Positions 28,007 through 36,680 of a stretch of 64,000 bases of DNA are shown in pieces. Source of the stretch: Pseudooceanicola onchidii (lineage in GTDB: Bacteria; Pseudomonadota; Alphaproteobacteria; Rhodobacterales; Rhodobacteraceae); the NCBI RefSeq assembly GCF_004959925.1, contig NZ_SPUW01000001.1:682001-746000 (forward strand). Reading direction: 5' to 3'. Under the pieces are notes generated by a model, which saw only the letters and a list, made by a program, of their open reading frames with translations, searched no databases and was not told where the DNA came from. The translations under genes and the position numbers were made by a program. Numbering within the stretch: position 1 is the first letter of the stretch; every line of letters starts with the position of its first letter.

Positions 28007-28579
28007 ATGATCAGAATGACCATGACGGCAGCTGCCGTTTCTATTTTTGCCCTGACCGCCGCCGAAGCGGCAACCGTTGCGTCCGGCGCTACGCTTGCCA
28101 GTAATGATGGCGGTATCGAATCTAACGACGGCCCGTCCTACGCCGTGTCTCACGGATCCTATTCCAGCGAAGTCACGACCCCCGCATCCGAGTGGGTCTG
28201 GAACGGCACCGCTGTCAACGTTGACACGACCTACACCTTTACTTTCGACCTGACGGGATACGACGTTTCCTCGGCCAGCCTGTCCGGAAAGTGGGGCGTC
28301 GACAACGTCGGTACTGTTGCGCTCAACGGCACCATTCTCGATTCGCTGAATGCGGTTGTTACGGGAAATTTCAACAGCTTGCACGATTACTCGGCAAACA
28401 CTGGCTTCCTTGCTGGCGTGAACAGCCTCGTTTTCACTTTGCGTGATGTCGGCGCGCCGGGTGCTTTCCGCGCGACCGCAGTCGTCGATGCCACGGCCGT
28501 TCCGCTGCCTGCCTCCGCGCCCCTGCTTCTCGCCGCAATCGGTGGCGTTGCCGCGCTGCGTCGCAAGCGCCGCGGCTGA
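28007..28579 (+). CDS. secreted VPLPA-CTERM sorting-domain protein
   Basis: A 190-residue exported protein: signal peptide MIRMTMTAAAVSIFALTAAEA, a beta-rich middle with Asn/Asp/Thr-rich strands (for example TYTFTFDLTGYDVSSASLSG), and a C-terminal tripartite sorting signal consisting of VPLPASAPLLL, a short membrane helix and the basic tail RRKRRG. Such ends are cut by exosortase (XrtD type) in gammaproteobacteria and many Rhodobacterales; no exosortase gene is in this window. GAAGGAATT precedes the ATG. A leader hairpin (CAAGGTG-ACAC-CACCTTG, 27955-27972) lies upstream and a strong terminator follows, so it is its own transcription unit. Lower GC than its neighbours suggests recent arrival. 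Confidence 0.85.
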   Translation: MIRMTMTAAAVSIFALTAAEAATVASGATLASNDGGIESNDGPSYAVSHGSYSSEVTTPASEWVWNGTAVNVDTTYTFTFDLTGYDVSSASLSGKWGVDNVGTVALNGTILDSLNAVVTGNFNSLHDYSANTGFLAGVNSLVFTLRDVGAPGAFRATAVVDATAVPLPASAPLLLAAIGGVAALRRKRRG

Positions 28580-28603
28580 GCCGACCCACACATGACGACA
28601 TGG

Positions 28604-28638
28604 GCAAAGGCCGTCCCCCTTGGGCGGCCTTTGCTTTT
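28604..28638 (+). terminator. intrinsic terminator after the VPLPA-CTERM gene
   Basis: GCAAAGGCCG (28604-28613) pairs with CGGCCTTTGC (28625-28634) and is followed by TTTT. It separates this gene from ftsZ, which must then have its own promoter. Confidence 0.8.
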
Positions 28639-29021
28639 GCGAAAGCCCTGCGGAAATTGGCCGGTCTGCTTGGCGTATTCCGGGCTTTGTGCAACAATCC
28701 GCGCAACAAGGGACGGAAAACGTCCGAGTCGGCGCGAGCAGTGACCACTCACCCTATATCAAGAATCGCAGCGCCGCTAAGCCGCGATAGATGCTGCATA
28801 ATCGGACTAATCTTGCTGTTGTCCGCTCTATTCTTGCGTCTCCTTGCACATCAAGATATTGCTGTAACGGCAATATTACGCTGACTTAATCGTAACTGAC
28901 CCCAGATTTTGCTAGCGTTTCAGAGATTCAGGCGTGACCTCAGCCGAGACTCACGCTACAGTTGGCAACGATAGACATGAATAAAAGCTGTCGATAGATG
29001 GACACACAGGCGGACGTAACC
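28639..29021 (+). promoter_or_regulatory. ftsZ upstream region, no gene seen
   Basis: About 380 bases, clearly less GC-rich than the genes around it. It contains a 7-bp perfect inverted repeat ATATTGC-TGTAACG-GCAATAT (28856-28876) and a small hairpin GGACG-GAAAA-CGTCC. I could not settle on a -35/-10 pair. Because a terminator stands at its left end, the region must hold the ftsZ promoter or promoters. Confidence 0.5.
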
Positions 29022-30701
29022 ATGGCATTGAACCTCTCGGTACCGGGACAGGACGAACTGAAACCGCGCATCACCGTGTTCGGTGTCGGTGGCGCTGGCG
29101 GCAACGCAGTCAACAACATGATCGACAAGGCGCTGGACGGGGTCGACTTTGTCGTCGCCAACACCGACGCCCAGGCGCTTCAACAGGCCAAGGCGGAACA
29201 TCGCATCCAGCTGGGTGTGAAGGTGACCGAAGGTCTGGGGGCAGGGGCCAAGGCCTCGATCGGCGCCGCGGCGGCCGAAGAGTCCATCGAACAGATCGTC
29301 GACCAGCTGGCCGGGGCACACATGTGCTTCATCACCGCCGGCATGGGCGGCGGCACCGGCACCGGCGCTGCCCCGATCATTGCGCAGGCCGCCCGTGAGC
29401 TTGGCGTTCTGACCGTCGGCGTCGTGACCAAGCCCTTCCAGTTCGAAGGCGCCAAGCGGATGCGCCAGGCGGAAGACGGTGTCGAAGCCCTTCAGAAGAT
29501 GGTCGATACGCTGATCATCATTCCGAACCAGAACCTCTTCCGGCTCGCCAACGAAAAGACCACGTTCACCGAAGCCTTCTCGATGGCCGATGACGTGCTC
29601 TACCAGGGTGTGAAAGGCGTGACCGACCTGATGGTCCGTCCGGGTCTCATCAACCTCGACTTTGCCGACGTTCGCGCCGTGATGGACGAAATGGGCAAGG
29701 CGATGATGGGCACCGGCGAGGCCGAGGGCGAAGACCGCGCCATCCAGGCCGCCGAAAAAGCCATCGCCAACCCGCTGCTCGACGAGATCTCGCTGCGCGG
29801 TGCGAAGGGCGTGCTGATCAACATCACCGGATCGGACGATCTGACCCTGTTCGAACTGGACGAAGCCGCGAACCGCATCCGCGAGGAAGTGGACCCCGAG
29901 GCGAACATCATCGTCGGTTCGACCCTCGACCCGAACATGGACGGCAAGATGCGCGTGTCGGTCGTCGCGACCGGCATCGACGTGACCGAGATGTCGCAGG
30001 ACATTCCGACCCCGCGCCGTCGCATGGCCGAGGCGCGCCAGACCGCGCCCGAGCAGATCGAGGTGGCCGAACAGCCCGCCCCGGCACCGGTCGAAACCGC
30101 CTACGAACCCGCACCGGCCCCGGCTCCGCGCCGTCCGGCCCCGATGTTCGTCGCGCCGACCCCGGCACCGGCTCCGGTTGAAGATGTGATCGAGGAAGAC
30201 GACGCGCCGTCCCTGTTCACCGGCTTTGACGCCAACGAAGCGGGCCGCGACATCGCGCGGGACACCTACGCCGAGGACGCCGACGACGGCCTTCCGGCCC
30301 CGGCCTACCGTCCCGAGGTGATCGAGGCCGCGCCGCAGCCCGCGCCGGAACCGCAGCCGCAGCAGACCGAGGCCTTCGTGGCCCCCAAGGCGCCGCGTCC
30401 GGGCCAGCCCTCGGCTGAAACGCTTGCCCGCCTGCAGGCCGCGATCCACCGCGCGCCCTCGCGCCAGGCGGAGCAGCCGCAGGAAGAAAAATCCCGCTTC
30501 GGGATCAACTCCCTGATCAACCGGATGACCGGAGAGCGTCAGCACGGACAGGCCGCCGCCGCGCAGCCCGCACCGCAGCAGCCGGTCCGCCAGCAGCCCG
30601 CGATGCGCCCGCAGGAAGCACCGCGCGCCGCCGACCCGGCCCGTGATCAGGATCAGGAGCGGATCGAAATCCCCGCTTTCCTGCGCCGCCAGGCAAACTG
30701 A
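29022..30701 (+). CDS. ftsZ: cell division GTPase FtsZ
   Basis: Tubulin-like GTPase of 559 residues forming the division ring. Seen: [21 protein letters not shown] at the N-terminus, the GTP signature [23 protein letters not shown], the synergy-loop residues [11 protein letters not shown], then a Pro/Ala/Glu-rich linker of more than 200 residues and a short conserved C-terminal peptide [13 protein letters not shown] that binds FtsA. The long linker is normal for alphaproteobacteria. I start at 29022 ([10 protein letters not shown]), which matches the family and has AGGCGG upstream; an in-frame ATG at 28998 would add eight residues and has no ribosome site. Confidence 0.95.
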   Translation: MALNLSVPGQDELKPRITVFGVGGAGGNAVNNMIDKALDGVDFVVANTDAQALQQAKAEHRIQLGVKVTEGLGAGAKASIGAAAAEESIEQIVDQLAGAHMCFITAGMGGGTGTGAAPIIAQAARELGVLTVGVVTKPFQFEGAKRMRQAEDGVEALQKMVDTLIIIPNQNLFRLANEKTTFTEAFSMADDVLYQGVKGVTDLMVRPGLINLDFADVRAVMDEMGKAMMGTGEAEGEDRAIQAAEKAIANPLLDEISLRGAKGVLINITGSDDLTLFELDEAANRIREEVDPEANIIVGSTLDPNMDGKMRVSVVATGIDVTEMSQDIPTPRRRMAEARQTAPEQIEVAEQPAPAPVETAYEPAPAPAPRRPAPMFVAPTPAPAPVEDVIEEDDAPSLFTGFDANEAGRDIARDTYAEDADDGLPAPAYRPEVIEAAPQPAPEPQPQQTEAFVAPKAPRPGQPSAETLARLQAAIHRAPSRQAEQPQEEKSRFGINSLINRMTGERQHGQAAAAQPAPQQPVRQQPAMRPQEAPRAADPARDQDQERIEIPAFLRRQAN

Positions 30702-30722
30702 TCCTACGCAAATCGTGAACGG

Positions 30723-30757
30723 AAAGGGTCGCCGACGGGCGGCCCTTTTCTTTTGCT
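30723..30757 (+). terminator. intrinsic terminator after ftsZ
   Basis: AAAGGGTCGCC pairs with GGGCGGCCCTTT (one mismatch) followed by TTCTTTT, 22 bases after the ftsZ stop codon. Confidence 0.8.
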
Positions 30758-30951
30758 AGCAAGGGGTTCCGACGGTGTCTTCACCCGATGCGTCAATTTT
30801 CGCCGCGCTGCGGCGGTTGTGTTTCAAACCGTTGCAAAGAGTGAATTGAGATGTCGGGCCGTCACAACTAGTTAAGGATCAGCAGAACGCCCCCGTATGG
30901 CCGAACCATGCAGCTGGCCCGGGATCATTGCGTTCAAGACAAGGGGTTGCC

Positions 30952-31875
30952 GTGCAGAAGACGATCAAGTCGCCAGTCCGCTTCGAGGGTGTCGGTCTCC
31001 ATTCGGGGAAACCGGCGACGCTCGTGGTGCGCCCGGCCTCTGCCTATCACGGCATCTGGTTCAAGCGGACCGACATCAAGCTGGGCGATGCCAAGATCCC
31101 CGCACGTTGGGATGCGGTCGACCGCTCGCCCCTGTGCACCCGGATCGAAAACGCGGCCGGCGCCACCGTGTCGACCATCGAACACCTGATGGCCGCGCTG
31201 GCGGGCTGCGGCATCCACAATGTGCTGATCGAAATCGACGGCCCCGAGGTCCCGATCCTCGACGGCTCGTCCGCGCCGTTCGTGCGCAGCTTTTTGACCT
31301 GCGGGCTGCAGGTCCAGGCCGCCCCGATCCGCGCGATCGAGATCCTCAAGCCGGTCGAGGTGTCCAACGGCGACGCCGTGGCCCGGATCGAACCGAACCG
31401 CGTGATGGAAATCGCCTTCCAGATCGACTTTGCCGATGCGGCCATCGGGCAGCAGGCCAAGCATCTGACGATGGAAAACGGCACCTTCGTGCGCGAGCTG
31501 TGCGATTGCCGCACCTTCTGCCGTCAGGCGGATGTCGACGCGATGCAGGCCAACGGTCTGGCGCTTGGCGGCGTTGCGGGCGAAAACGCGGTTGTGTTCG
31601 ACGGTGATGACGTGGTCAGCCCCGGCGGTCTGCGTCGCGGGGACGAACCCGTGCGTCACAAGATGCTGGACGCCCTTGGCGATCTGACGCTGGCCGGTGG
31701 CCCGATCCTGGGTCTCTACACCGGCACCCGCGCCGGTCACAGCCTGACCAACACCCTGCTGCGCAAGGTTTTTTCCGATCCTGCGAACTATCGCGTGGTT
31801 GATTGCACCGACGCACAGGCCGCCCGTCTGCCGGGCGCGGGCGCGCATCTTGCGGAAATGCCCGCAGTCGCCTGA
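30952..31875 (+). CDS. lpxC: UDP-3-O-acyl-GlcNAc deacetylase LpxC
   Basis: Zinc enzyme of 307 residues committing the cell to lipid A synthesis. Zinc and catalytic residues are in place: STIEHLMAAL (first His ligand), LDGSSAPFV, FCRQADVDAMQANGLALGG, VRHKMLDALGDLTLAG (second His and Asp ligands) and TRAGHSLTN (catalytic His). The GTG at 30952 is chosen: AAGGGG precedes it and the length fits the family; a TTG at 30928 would add eight residues. It stands alone between the ftsZ terminator and bamD, as in other alphaproteobacterial dcw regions. Confidence 0.95.
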   Translation: MQKTIKSPVRFEGVGLHSGKPATLVVRPASAYHGIWFKRTDIKLGDAKIPARWDAVDRSPLCTRIENAAGATVSTIEHLMAALAGCGIHNVLIEIDGPEVPILDGSSAPFVRSFLTCGLQVQAAPIRAIEILKPVEVSNGDAVARIEPNRVMEIAFQIDFADAAIGQQAKHLTMENGTFVRELCDCRTFCRQADVDAMQANGLALGGVAGENAVVFDGDDVVSPGGLRRGDEPVRHKMLDALGDLTLAGGPILGLYTGTRAGHSLTNTLLRKVFSDPANYRVVDCTDAQAARLPGAGAHLAEMPAVA

Positions 31876-31935
31876 TTTTCAGGGCAAACCTGCTCTTGTC
31901 CTCCTCTGCCAAACGGGCGATTGTCGATTTGCCCC

Positions 31936-31961
31936 CCGGGTTTTCTGTGTTAGACCCGGGT
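31936..31961 (+). terminator. inverted repeat between lpxC and bamD
   Basis: CCCGGGT (31936-31942) and ACCCGGG (31955-31961) form a perfect 7-bp stem over 12 bases, 61 bases after the lpxC stop. There is no T-run; it may be a weak terminator or an operator. Confidence 0.35.
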
Positions 31962-32015
31962 AACCGCGGCCCCGAGGGTGGCGGTAACCGGAGTGGGCAG
32001 GTCCAAAAAGACGAC

Positions 32016-32891
32016 ATGGGGCGGCTAGTGGTGAACTCTCGAATTGCGGCAAATGGCACGCGTGCCTTGGCGACCTTGATGCTGTGCGGGGCTCTTGCCG
32101 CCTGCAGCGGCGAGGCCACCGATGGTCTTGGCATGAACGGTCAGCCGATCGAAGCCTTCACGGCCGAACAGATCTTTGGCCGGGCCGAGTTCGAAATGAA
32201 CCGCCGTCGCCACGAACGGGCCGCCGAATACTTCGGAGAGGTCGAACGCCTGTATCCCTATTCCGAATGGGCGAAACGCGCGCTGATCATGCAGGCCTTC
32301 GCCTATCACAAGGACAAGGACTACGAGAACAGCCGCTCGTCCGCGCAGCGCTACATCGATTTCTATCCGGCGGATGAAGACGCGGCCTATGCGCAGTATC
32401 TTCTGGCGCTCAGCTACTATGACCAGATCGACGAAGTCGGCCGTGACCAGGGCCTGACCTTCCAAGCGCTGCAGTCGCTGCGCACCGTGATCGAGCGTTA
32501 TCCCGACAGCGAATATGCCAAGTCGGCGATCCTGAAATTCGACCTCGCCTTCGACCATCTCGCCGCGAAAGAGATGGAGATCGGGCGTTACTACCTCAAA
32601 CGTCATCACCACACCGCGGCGATCAATCGCTTCCGCGTCGTGGTCGAAGACTTCCAGACCACCACCCACACGCCCGAGGCGCTGCATCGCCTGGTCGAGG
32701 CCTACCTGTCACTCGGCCTGACCGACGAAGCGCAGACCGCCGGCGCGATCCTGGGCCACAACTTCCAGTCCACCAACTGGTACGAAGACAGCTATCAACT
32801 GCTGACAAAGCAGGGGCTGGAACCGAAGGTGCGCGGGAAGAACTGGCTGTCTGCCATCTATCGGCAGATGATCCAGGGCAAGTGGCTGTGA
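32016..32891 (+). CDS. bamD: outer-membrane assembly lipoprotein BamD
   Basis: Outer-membrane lipoprotein of 291 residues, essential part of the BAM complex that folds beta-barrel proteins. The signal peptide ends in a lipobox LAAC (TLMLCGALAAC). TPR-like repeats follow: FGRAEFEMNRRRHERAAEYFGEVERLYPYSEWAKRALIMQAFAYHKDKDY, then YIDFYPADEDAAYAQYLLALSYYDQI, and KFDLAFDHLAAKEMEIGRYYLKR. The start at 32016 gives a normal lipoprotein signal; GTG codons at 32028 and 32031 are alternatives. recN follows after 36 bases. Confidence 0.93.
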   Translation: MGRLVVNSRIAANGTRALATLMLCGALAACSGEATDGLGMNGQPIEAFTAEQIFGRAEFEMNRRRHERAAEYFGEVERLYPYSEWAKRALIMQAFAYHKDKDYENSRSSAQRYIDFYPADEDAAYAQYLLALSYYDQIDEVGRDQGLTFQALQSLRTVIERYPDSEYAKSAILKFDLAFDHLAAKEMEIGRYYLKRHHHTAAINRFRVVVEDFQTTTHTPEALHRLVEAYLSLGLTDEAQTAGAILGHNFQSTNWYEDSYQLLTKQGLEPKVRGKNWLSAIYRQMIQGKWL

Positions 32892-32927
32892 CGCTGCCCC
32901 TTTGGGGATCTGCGACAGGATAAGCTG

Positions 32928-34574
32928 ATGCTGCGCGGGCTGGACATCCGGGACATGCTCATCATCGACCGGCTGGAGCTTGAGTTCCAGCCCGGTCTAA
33001 ACGTGCTGACCGGTGAGACCGGCGCGGGCAAGTCCATCCTTCTGGATTCGCTTGGCTTCGTGCTGGGCTGGCGTGGCCGGGCCGACCTGGTGCGCACCGG
33101 CGCCGATCAGGGCGAGGTGACGGCCGTCTTCGACCTGCCCGCCGATCATCCCGCACGCGCCGTCCTGGCCGAGGCCGGGCTGCCTGCCACGGACGAACTG
33201 ATCCTGCGCCGCGTGAACACCGCCGATGGCCGCAAGACCGCCTGGATCAACGACCGCAGGTCGTCGGGCGAAGTGCTGCGCAGCTTGTCGGAAACCCTGA
33301 TCGAACTGCATGGCCAGCACGACGACCGGGGCCTGCTGAACCCGCGCGGGCACCTGGCGCTGCTGGACGCCTACATGGATCAGCCCGCGCTGGTGGACGC
33401 CACCCGCCAGGCCTGGCGCACCCGGCGCGAGGCCGCCAAGGCGCTCGACGTTGCCCGCGCCGCCATCGAAGAGGTCAAGGCCGAGGAAGACTTCCTGCGC
33501 CATGCCGTGGCCGAACTGGACAAGCTGGGCCCGCAGCCGGGCGAGGAAGCCGAGCTCGACAGCAGCCGTCGCCGGATGCAGGCCGCGGAAAAGGTCCGCG
33601 AAGACGTCGCCCGCGCGATGCAGGCCCTTGGCAGTGACGGGGCCGAGGGCGTGATGACCGACGCGCAACGCTGGCTGGACGGGGCTGCTGCCCAATTGGG
33701 CGACGCGCTGGACGCGCCCCTCGCGGCCCTGTCGCGGGCCTTGACTGAACTGGGCGAGGCCGCCGACGGGGTGGAACGGTGCTTCGATGCGCTGGATATC
33801 GACCCGCTGGAACTGGAACGGACCGAGGAACGGCTGTTCGCAATCCGCGCCATGTCGCGCAAGCACGGCATCGTCGCCGATGACCTGCACGCCTTTGCCG
33901 ACACGCTGCGCGAACGGCTGACCCGGCTGGACCGTGGCGCCGAGGATATCGAGGACCTGGAGGCCGCCGCCGCCAAGGCCGACAAGGCCTATCAGGCCGC
34001 CGCTGCCCGCCTGACCGAGGCCCGGGCCGAGGCCGCAGGTCGGCTCGACAAGGCGGTGGAGGCCGAACTGGCTCCGCTCAAGATGGAACGCGCCCGGTTC
34101 ACGACCGCGCTGACCCCCGCCGATCCCGGTCCCGATGGACAGGATGCCGCGACCTTTACCGTCGCCACCAACCCCGGCGCGCCTGCAGGCCCGTTGAACA
34201 AGATCGCCTCGGGCGGGGAACTGTCGCGCTTTTTATTGGCGCTGAAGGTCTGCCTGTCGGGCGAGGCCTCGGGCGTCACCATGATCTTTGATGAAATCGA
34301 CCGGGGGGTTGGCGGCGCGACCGCCGATGCCGTCGGGCGCCGCCTGGCCGAACTGTCCGCGACGGGCCAGGTTCTGGTGGTCACGCACAGCCCGCAGGTC
34401 GCCGCGCTTGGGTCGCATCACTGGCGGGTGGCGAAATCGGTCGATGGCGATGTCACCCGGTCGACGGTCACGCCCCTGGCGCAGGACGAACGGGTCGACG
34501 AAATCGCGCGGATGCTGTCTGGTGATCGCGTGACGCCGGAAGCCCGCGCTGCCGCGCAATCGCTTCTGGGCTAG
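32928..34574 (+). CDS. recN: DNA repair ATPase RecN
   Basis: SMC-like ATPase of 548 residues acting in double-strand-break repair. N-terminal LRGLDIRDMLIIDRLELEFQPGLNVLTGETGAGKSILLDSL (Walker A GETGAGKS at about 30-37), a central coiled coil, ABC signature KIASGGELSRFLLALK, Walker B VTMIFDEIDRGVGGATADAVG, and the VTHSPQVAALGSHHWRVAK His loop. No LexA box of the GTTC-N7-GTTC type stands just upstream, so any SOS control would have to come from farther away. Confidence 0.95.
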   Translation: MLRGLDIRDMLIIDRLELEFQPGLNVLTGETGAGKSILLDSLGFVLGWRGRADLVRTGADQGEVTAVFDLPADHPARAVLAEAGLPATDELILRRVNTADGRKTAWINDRRSSGEVLRSLSETLIELHGQHDDRGLLNPRGHLALLDAYMDQPALVDATRQAWRTRREAAKALDVARAAIEEVKAEEDFLRHAVAELDKLGPQPGEEAELDSSRRRMQAAEKVREDVARAMQALGSDGAEGVMTDAQRWLDGAAAQLGDALDAPLAALSRALTELGEAADGVERCFDALDIDPLELERTEERLFAIRAMSRKHGIVADDLHAFADTLRERLTRLDRGAEDIEDLEAAAAKADKAYQAAAARLTEARAEAAGRLDKAVEAELAPLKMERARFTTALTPADPGPDGQDAATFTVATNPGAPAGPLNKIASGGELSRFLLALKVCLSGEASGVTMIFDEIDRGVGGATADAVGRRLAELSATGQVLVVTHSPQVAALGSHHWRVAKSVDGDVTRSTVTPLAQDERVDEIARMLSGDRVTPEARAAAQSLLG

Positions 34575-34744
34575 GGCGGCCGCGTCTCAACCCCTTGAAA
34601 AATAGAGGCCCCCGAAGATCGCACAGCGTTCCTCGAAGGCCCCAACACGTCACTCAATATTCGCGGACCATAGGAACCGTCCCCCAGGCCGTCATGCCCC
34701 ATTTGGGCTAAATTTTCCGGTCGTCCACGATTTTCCTACAAGCC

Positions 34745-36568
34745 CTAGCTTGCAGGAAGATGCGCCATCCGCTTGAGGTGCTGCAGGACCATGTCCCATT
34801 TCTGGAAGAACAGGAACGATCCGGCGCCTTCGACCGGGATGATGGTCACCCAAGGGTAATCCGCGCGATATTCGGCGATGGTTTCGGCAGTGATGCCCTG
34901 ATCCTCGGTGCCGATCAGATCGACGATCTGCACCCGGTCGCGCATCGCCTCGAACTCGCTCCGCCAGTCACTGCGGTGCACGATCGAGATCTCCTGCGCA
35001 TAGGCGCGCGCGGCTTCGAACCCTTCCGACAGGATGACGTCGGATCCGCTTTCCACCGATTCGAACAGGCGCGGCACCCGGGTCATGGCAACGTCGGCGG
35101 GCGACCCGGCATAGACCTGCCGCACGAATTCCGCCTTGCCGATCTGGCGCGCCATGGCAAAGCCCAGCCGGACCACGAAGGGCAACAGCGCCGGCACGTA
35201 CCGTGCCGTGCCCAGTATGAACCGGTGCCAGCGCCCCATGCGTTCATACTGTTCTGGCCGGGTCAGCGGCAGGAAGGCCGAAGACCCGAGGATGCTGTGG
35301 ATGCGGTCCGGGGCATGGCGGAAAAGGCGCGCGACATAGGGCATGTCCTCGTCCAGCACGATGACCTGCGCCGCGCCGATCACCAGCTTGTCCATCACGG
35401 CCAGCACGTCCTGCGCGAAACAGTCCAACCGGTCGTCTCCGGGCGCCAGCGGCGAGGATCCCCCATAGCCCGACCGGATCGGCGCGATGATCCGCAGGCC
35501 CGACTGTTCGGCGGCAAATTCAGCGGTGGCCGGCCAGCGGCAGGTCCCGAACGACGAACTGAGGAAGATCACCGGCCGTCCCTCGGGATCGCCGAAATCA
35601 AGGTAATCGAACCGCCGCCCGTCGGGCCGCGTGATCTGGCGGAAGGGCAGGGGCGACAGTTCGGCCCCGCCGCGCGATACCCGCAGCCCCGTCCCGTCGC
35701 TGCGTGGGCTGATGCGGTCCGTGTCCCCCGGCGCGATATCCATCAGCGACAGGGCGATGCGCAGCAGTTCGGATTGCCCGCGCGCTTCGGTCTTGGCCTG
35801 CAGCGATTTGACCTGCGACCTGACCGTGGCCAGCGACCGGCCCCGCGCCGCGGCAATGTTCTTGAGCGAATGGTGCCGCGTCAGGGCGATCATCACCTCG
35901 GCTTCGGCCTCGGTCAGGTGGAAGGCATCGCGCAGAAGGGTCCGGGCCTGCGGGGTCCAGTGGATATCGGTGGTGGCAACCAGGACGAAATCCGGCTCGT
36001 CCTCGGCGCCAGGCACATAGTGGACAAGAAAGAGGATCGGCCGGTCGTCGGTCACGCGTCGCGCGCGGACGATGCGTGTCGGCTGTCCGCCGGGCGCCTC
36101 ACCGGACAGCAGCGCCTGCACGGTCATCGACAGCCGCGCCAGGTCGTCCTCTCCGATCCGCAGATCCCGCAGGGCCTGGCCGCGTCGAAGGCCCAGCATC
36201 CGGCCCGCCGCCGAATTCGCCACCGTGATCCGCAGTTTCGCATCCAGCGTGAAGGCCGCGGCCCGGTGGAACCTGTCCAGCGCCCGGTCCTGCGCCGAAG
36301 ACCGCGACGCCTGCGCGCCAAGCTTCAGGATTTTCTCAAGCCGCCCGAGGTGCCGCAGCATCCCGCTGCGGTCCAGATGGGCCCGGCGCGTCTGGGCCGA
36401 GAGCCGCCAATTCGGAACAAAGACCTTGTCCCAAAGGGTGACGAGGTCGGTCAGACGTCGCGGCTCAAGCGCCGCATCGTAGGATTGATCGACGACCGAC
36501 GCCTCAACGTCCGTATCTGCGCCGTCGTCCGTATGTGCCGCGTCCGGCTGGCGTTCTGCCTGTGTCAC
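34745..36568 (-). CDS. PAS/LuxR-HTH regulator fused to an alpha/beta-hydrolase-fold domain
   Basis: A 607-residue cytoplasmic protein of three parts: a PAS-like sensor (about 95-205), a LuxR-type helix-turn-helix (about 215-272, LTEAEAEVMIALTRHHSLKNIAAARGRS), and an alpha/beta-hydrolase fold (about 315-600). The hydrolase part has the oxyanion-like FLSSSFGTCRWPA and SGYGGSSPL, but the nucleophile elbow reads VLDEDMPYV (404-412) with Asp408 where Ser is usual, and the catalytic His position reads GAGSF (Ser584). It therefore looks like a ligand-sensing, non-hydrolytic domain. GTG start with AGGGG upstream. Target genes are unknown; there is no obvious operon partner. Confidence 0.8.
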   Translation of the reverse strand: MTQAERQPDAAHTDDGADTDVEASVVDQSYDAALEPRRLTDLVTLWDKVFVPNWRLSAQTRRAHLDRSGMLRHLGRLEKILKLGAQASRSSAQDRALDRFHRAAAFTLDAKLRITVANSAAGRMLGLRRGQALRDLRIGEDDLARLSMTVQALLSGEAPGGQPTRIVRARRVTDDRPILFLVHYVPGAEDEPDFVLVATTDIHWTPQARTLLRDAFHLTEAEAEVMIALTRHHSLKNIAAARGRSLATVRSQVKSLQAKTEARGQSELLRIALSLMDIAPGDTDRISPRSDGTGLRVSRGGAELSPLPFRQITRPDGRRFDYLDFGDPEGRPVIFLSSSFGTCRWPATAEFAAEQSGLRIIAPIRSGYGGSSPLAPGDDRLDCFAQDVLAVMDKLVIGAAQVIVLDEDMPYVARLFRHAPDRIHSILGSSAFLPLTRPEQYERMGRWHRFILGTARYVPALLPFVVRLGFAMARQIGKAEFVRQVYAGSPADVAMTRVPRLFESVESGSDVILSEGFEAARAYAQEISIVHRSDWRSEFEAMRDRVQIVDLIGTEDQGITAETIAEYRADYPWVTIIPVEGAGSFLFFQKWDMVLQHLKRMAHLPAS

Positions 36569-36680
36569 CTGTGCCCCTACCGTCCCAATTCCGGTCCGGC
36601 GCGCAACATCCCCAAGACGCTGCAGAATGCAGCGCCGCCGGGTCCCAATGATGTCGCGCGTCTGGGCGCATCAATAGACT

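Noticed and set aside
32892-32927. LexA box for recN
   Set aside because: No GTTC-N7-GTTC or its complement occurs in the gap or just inside bamD.
34575-34744. Small gene or RNA between recN and the LuxR-type regulator
   Set aside because: The 170-base convergent gap has no start with ribosome site, no strong hairpin and no motif I can name.
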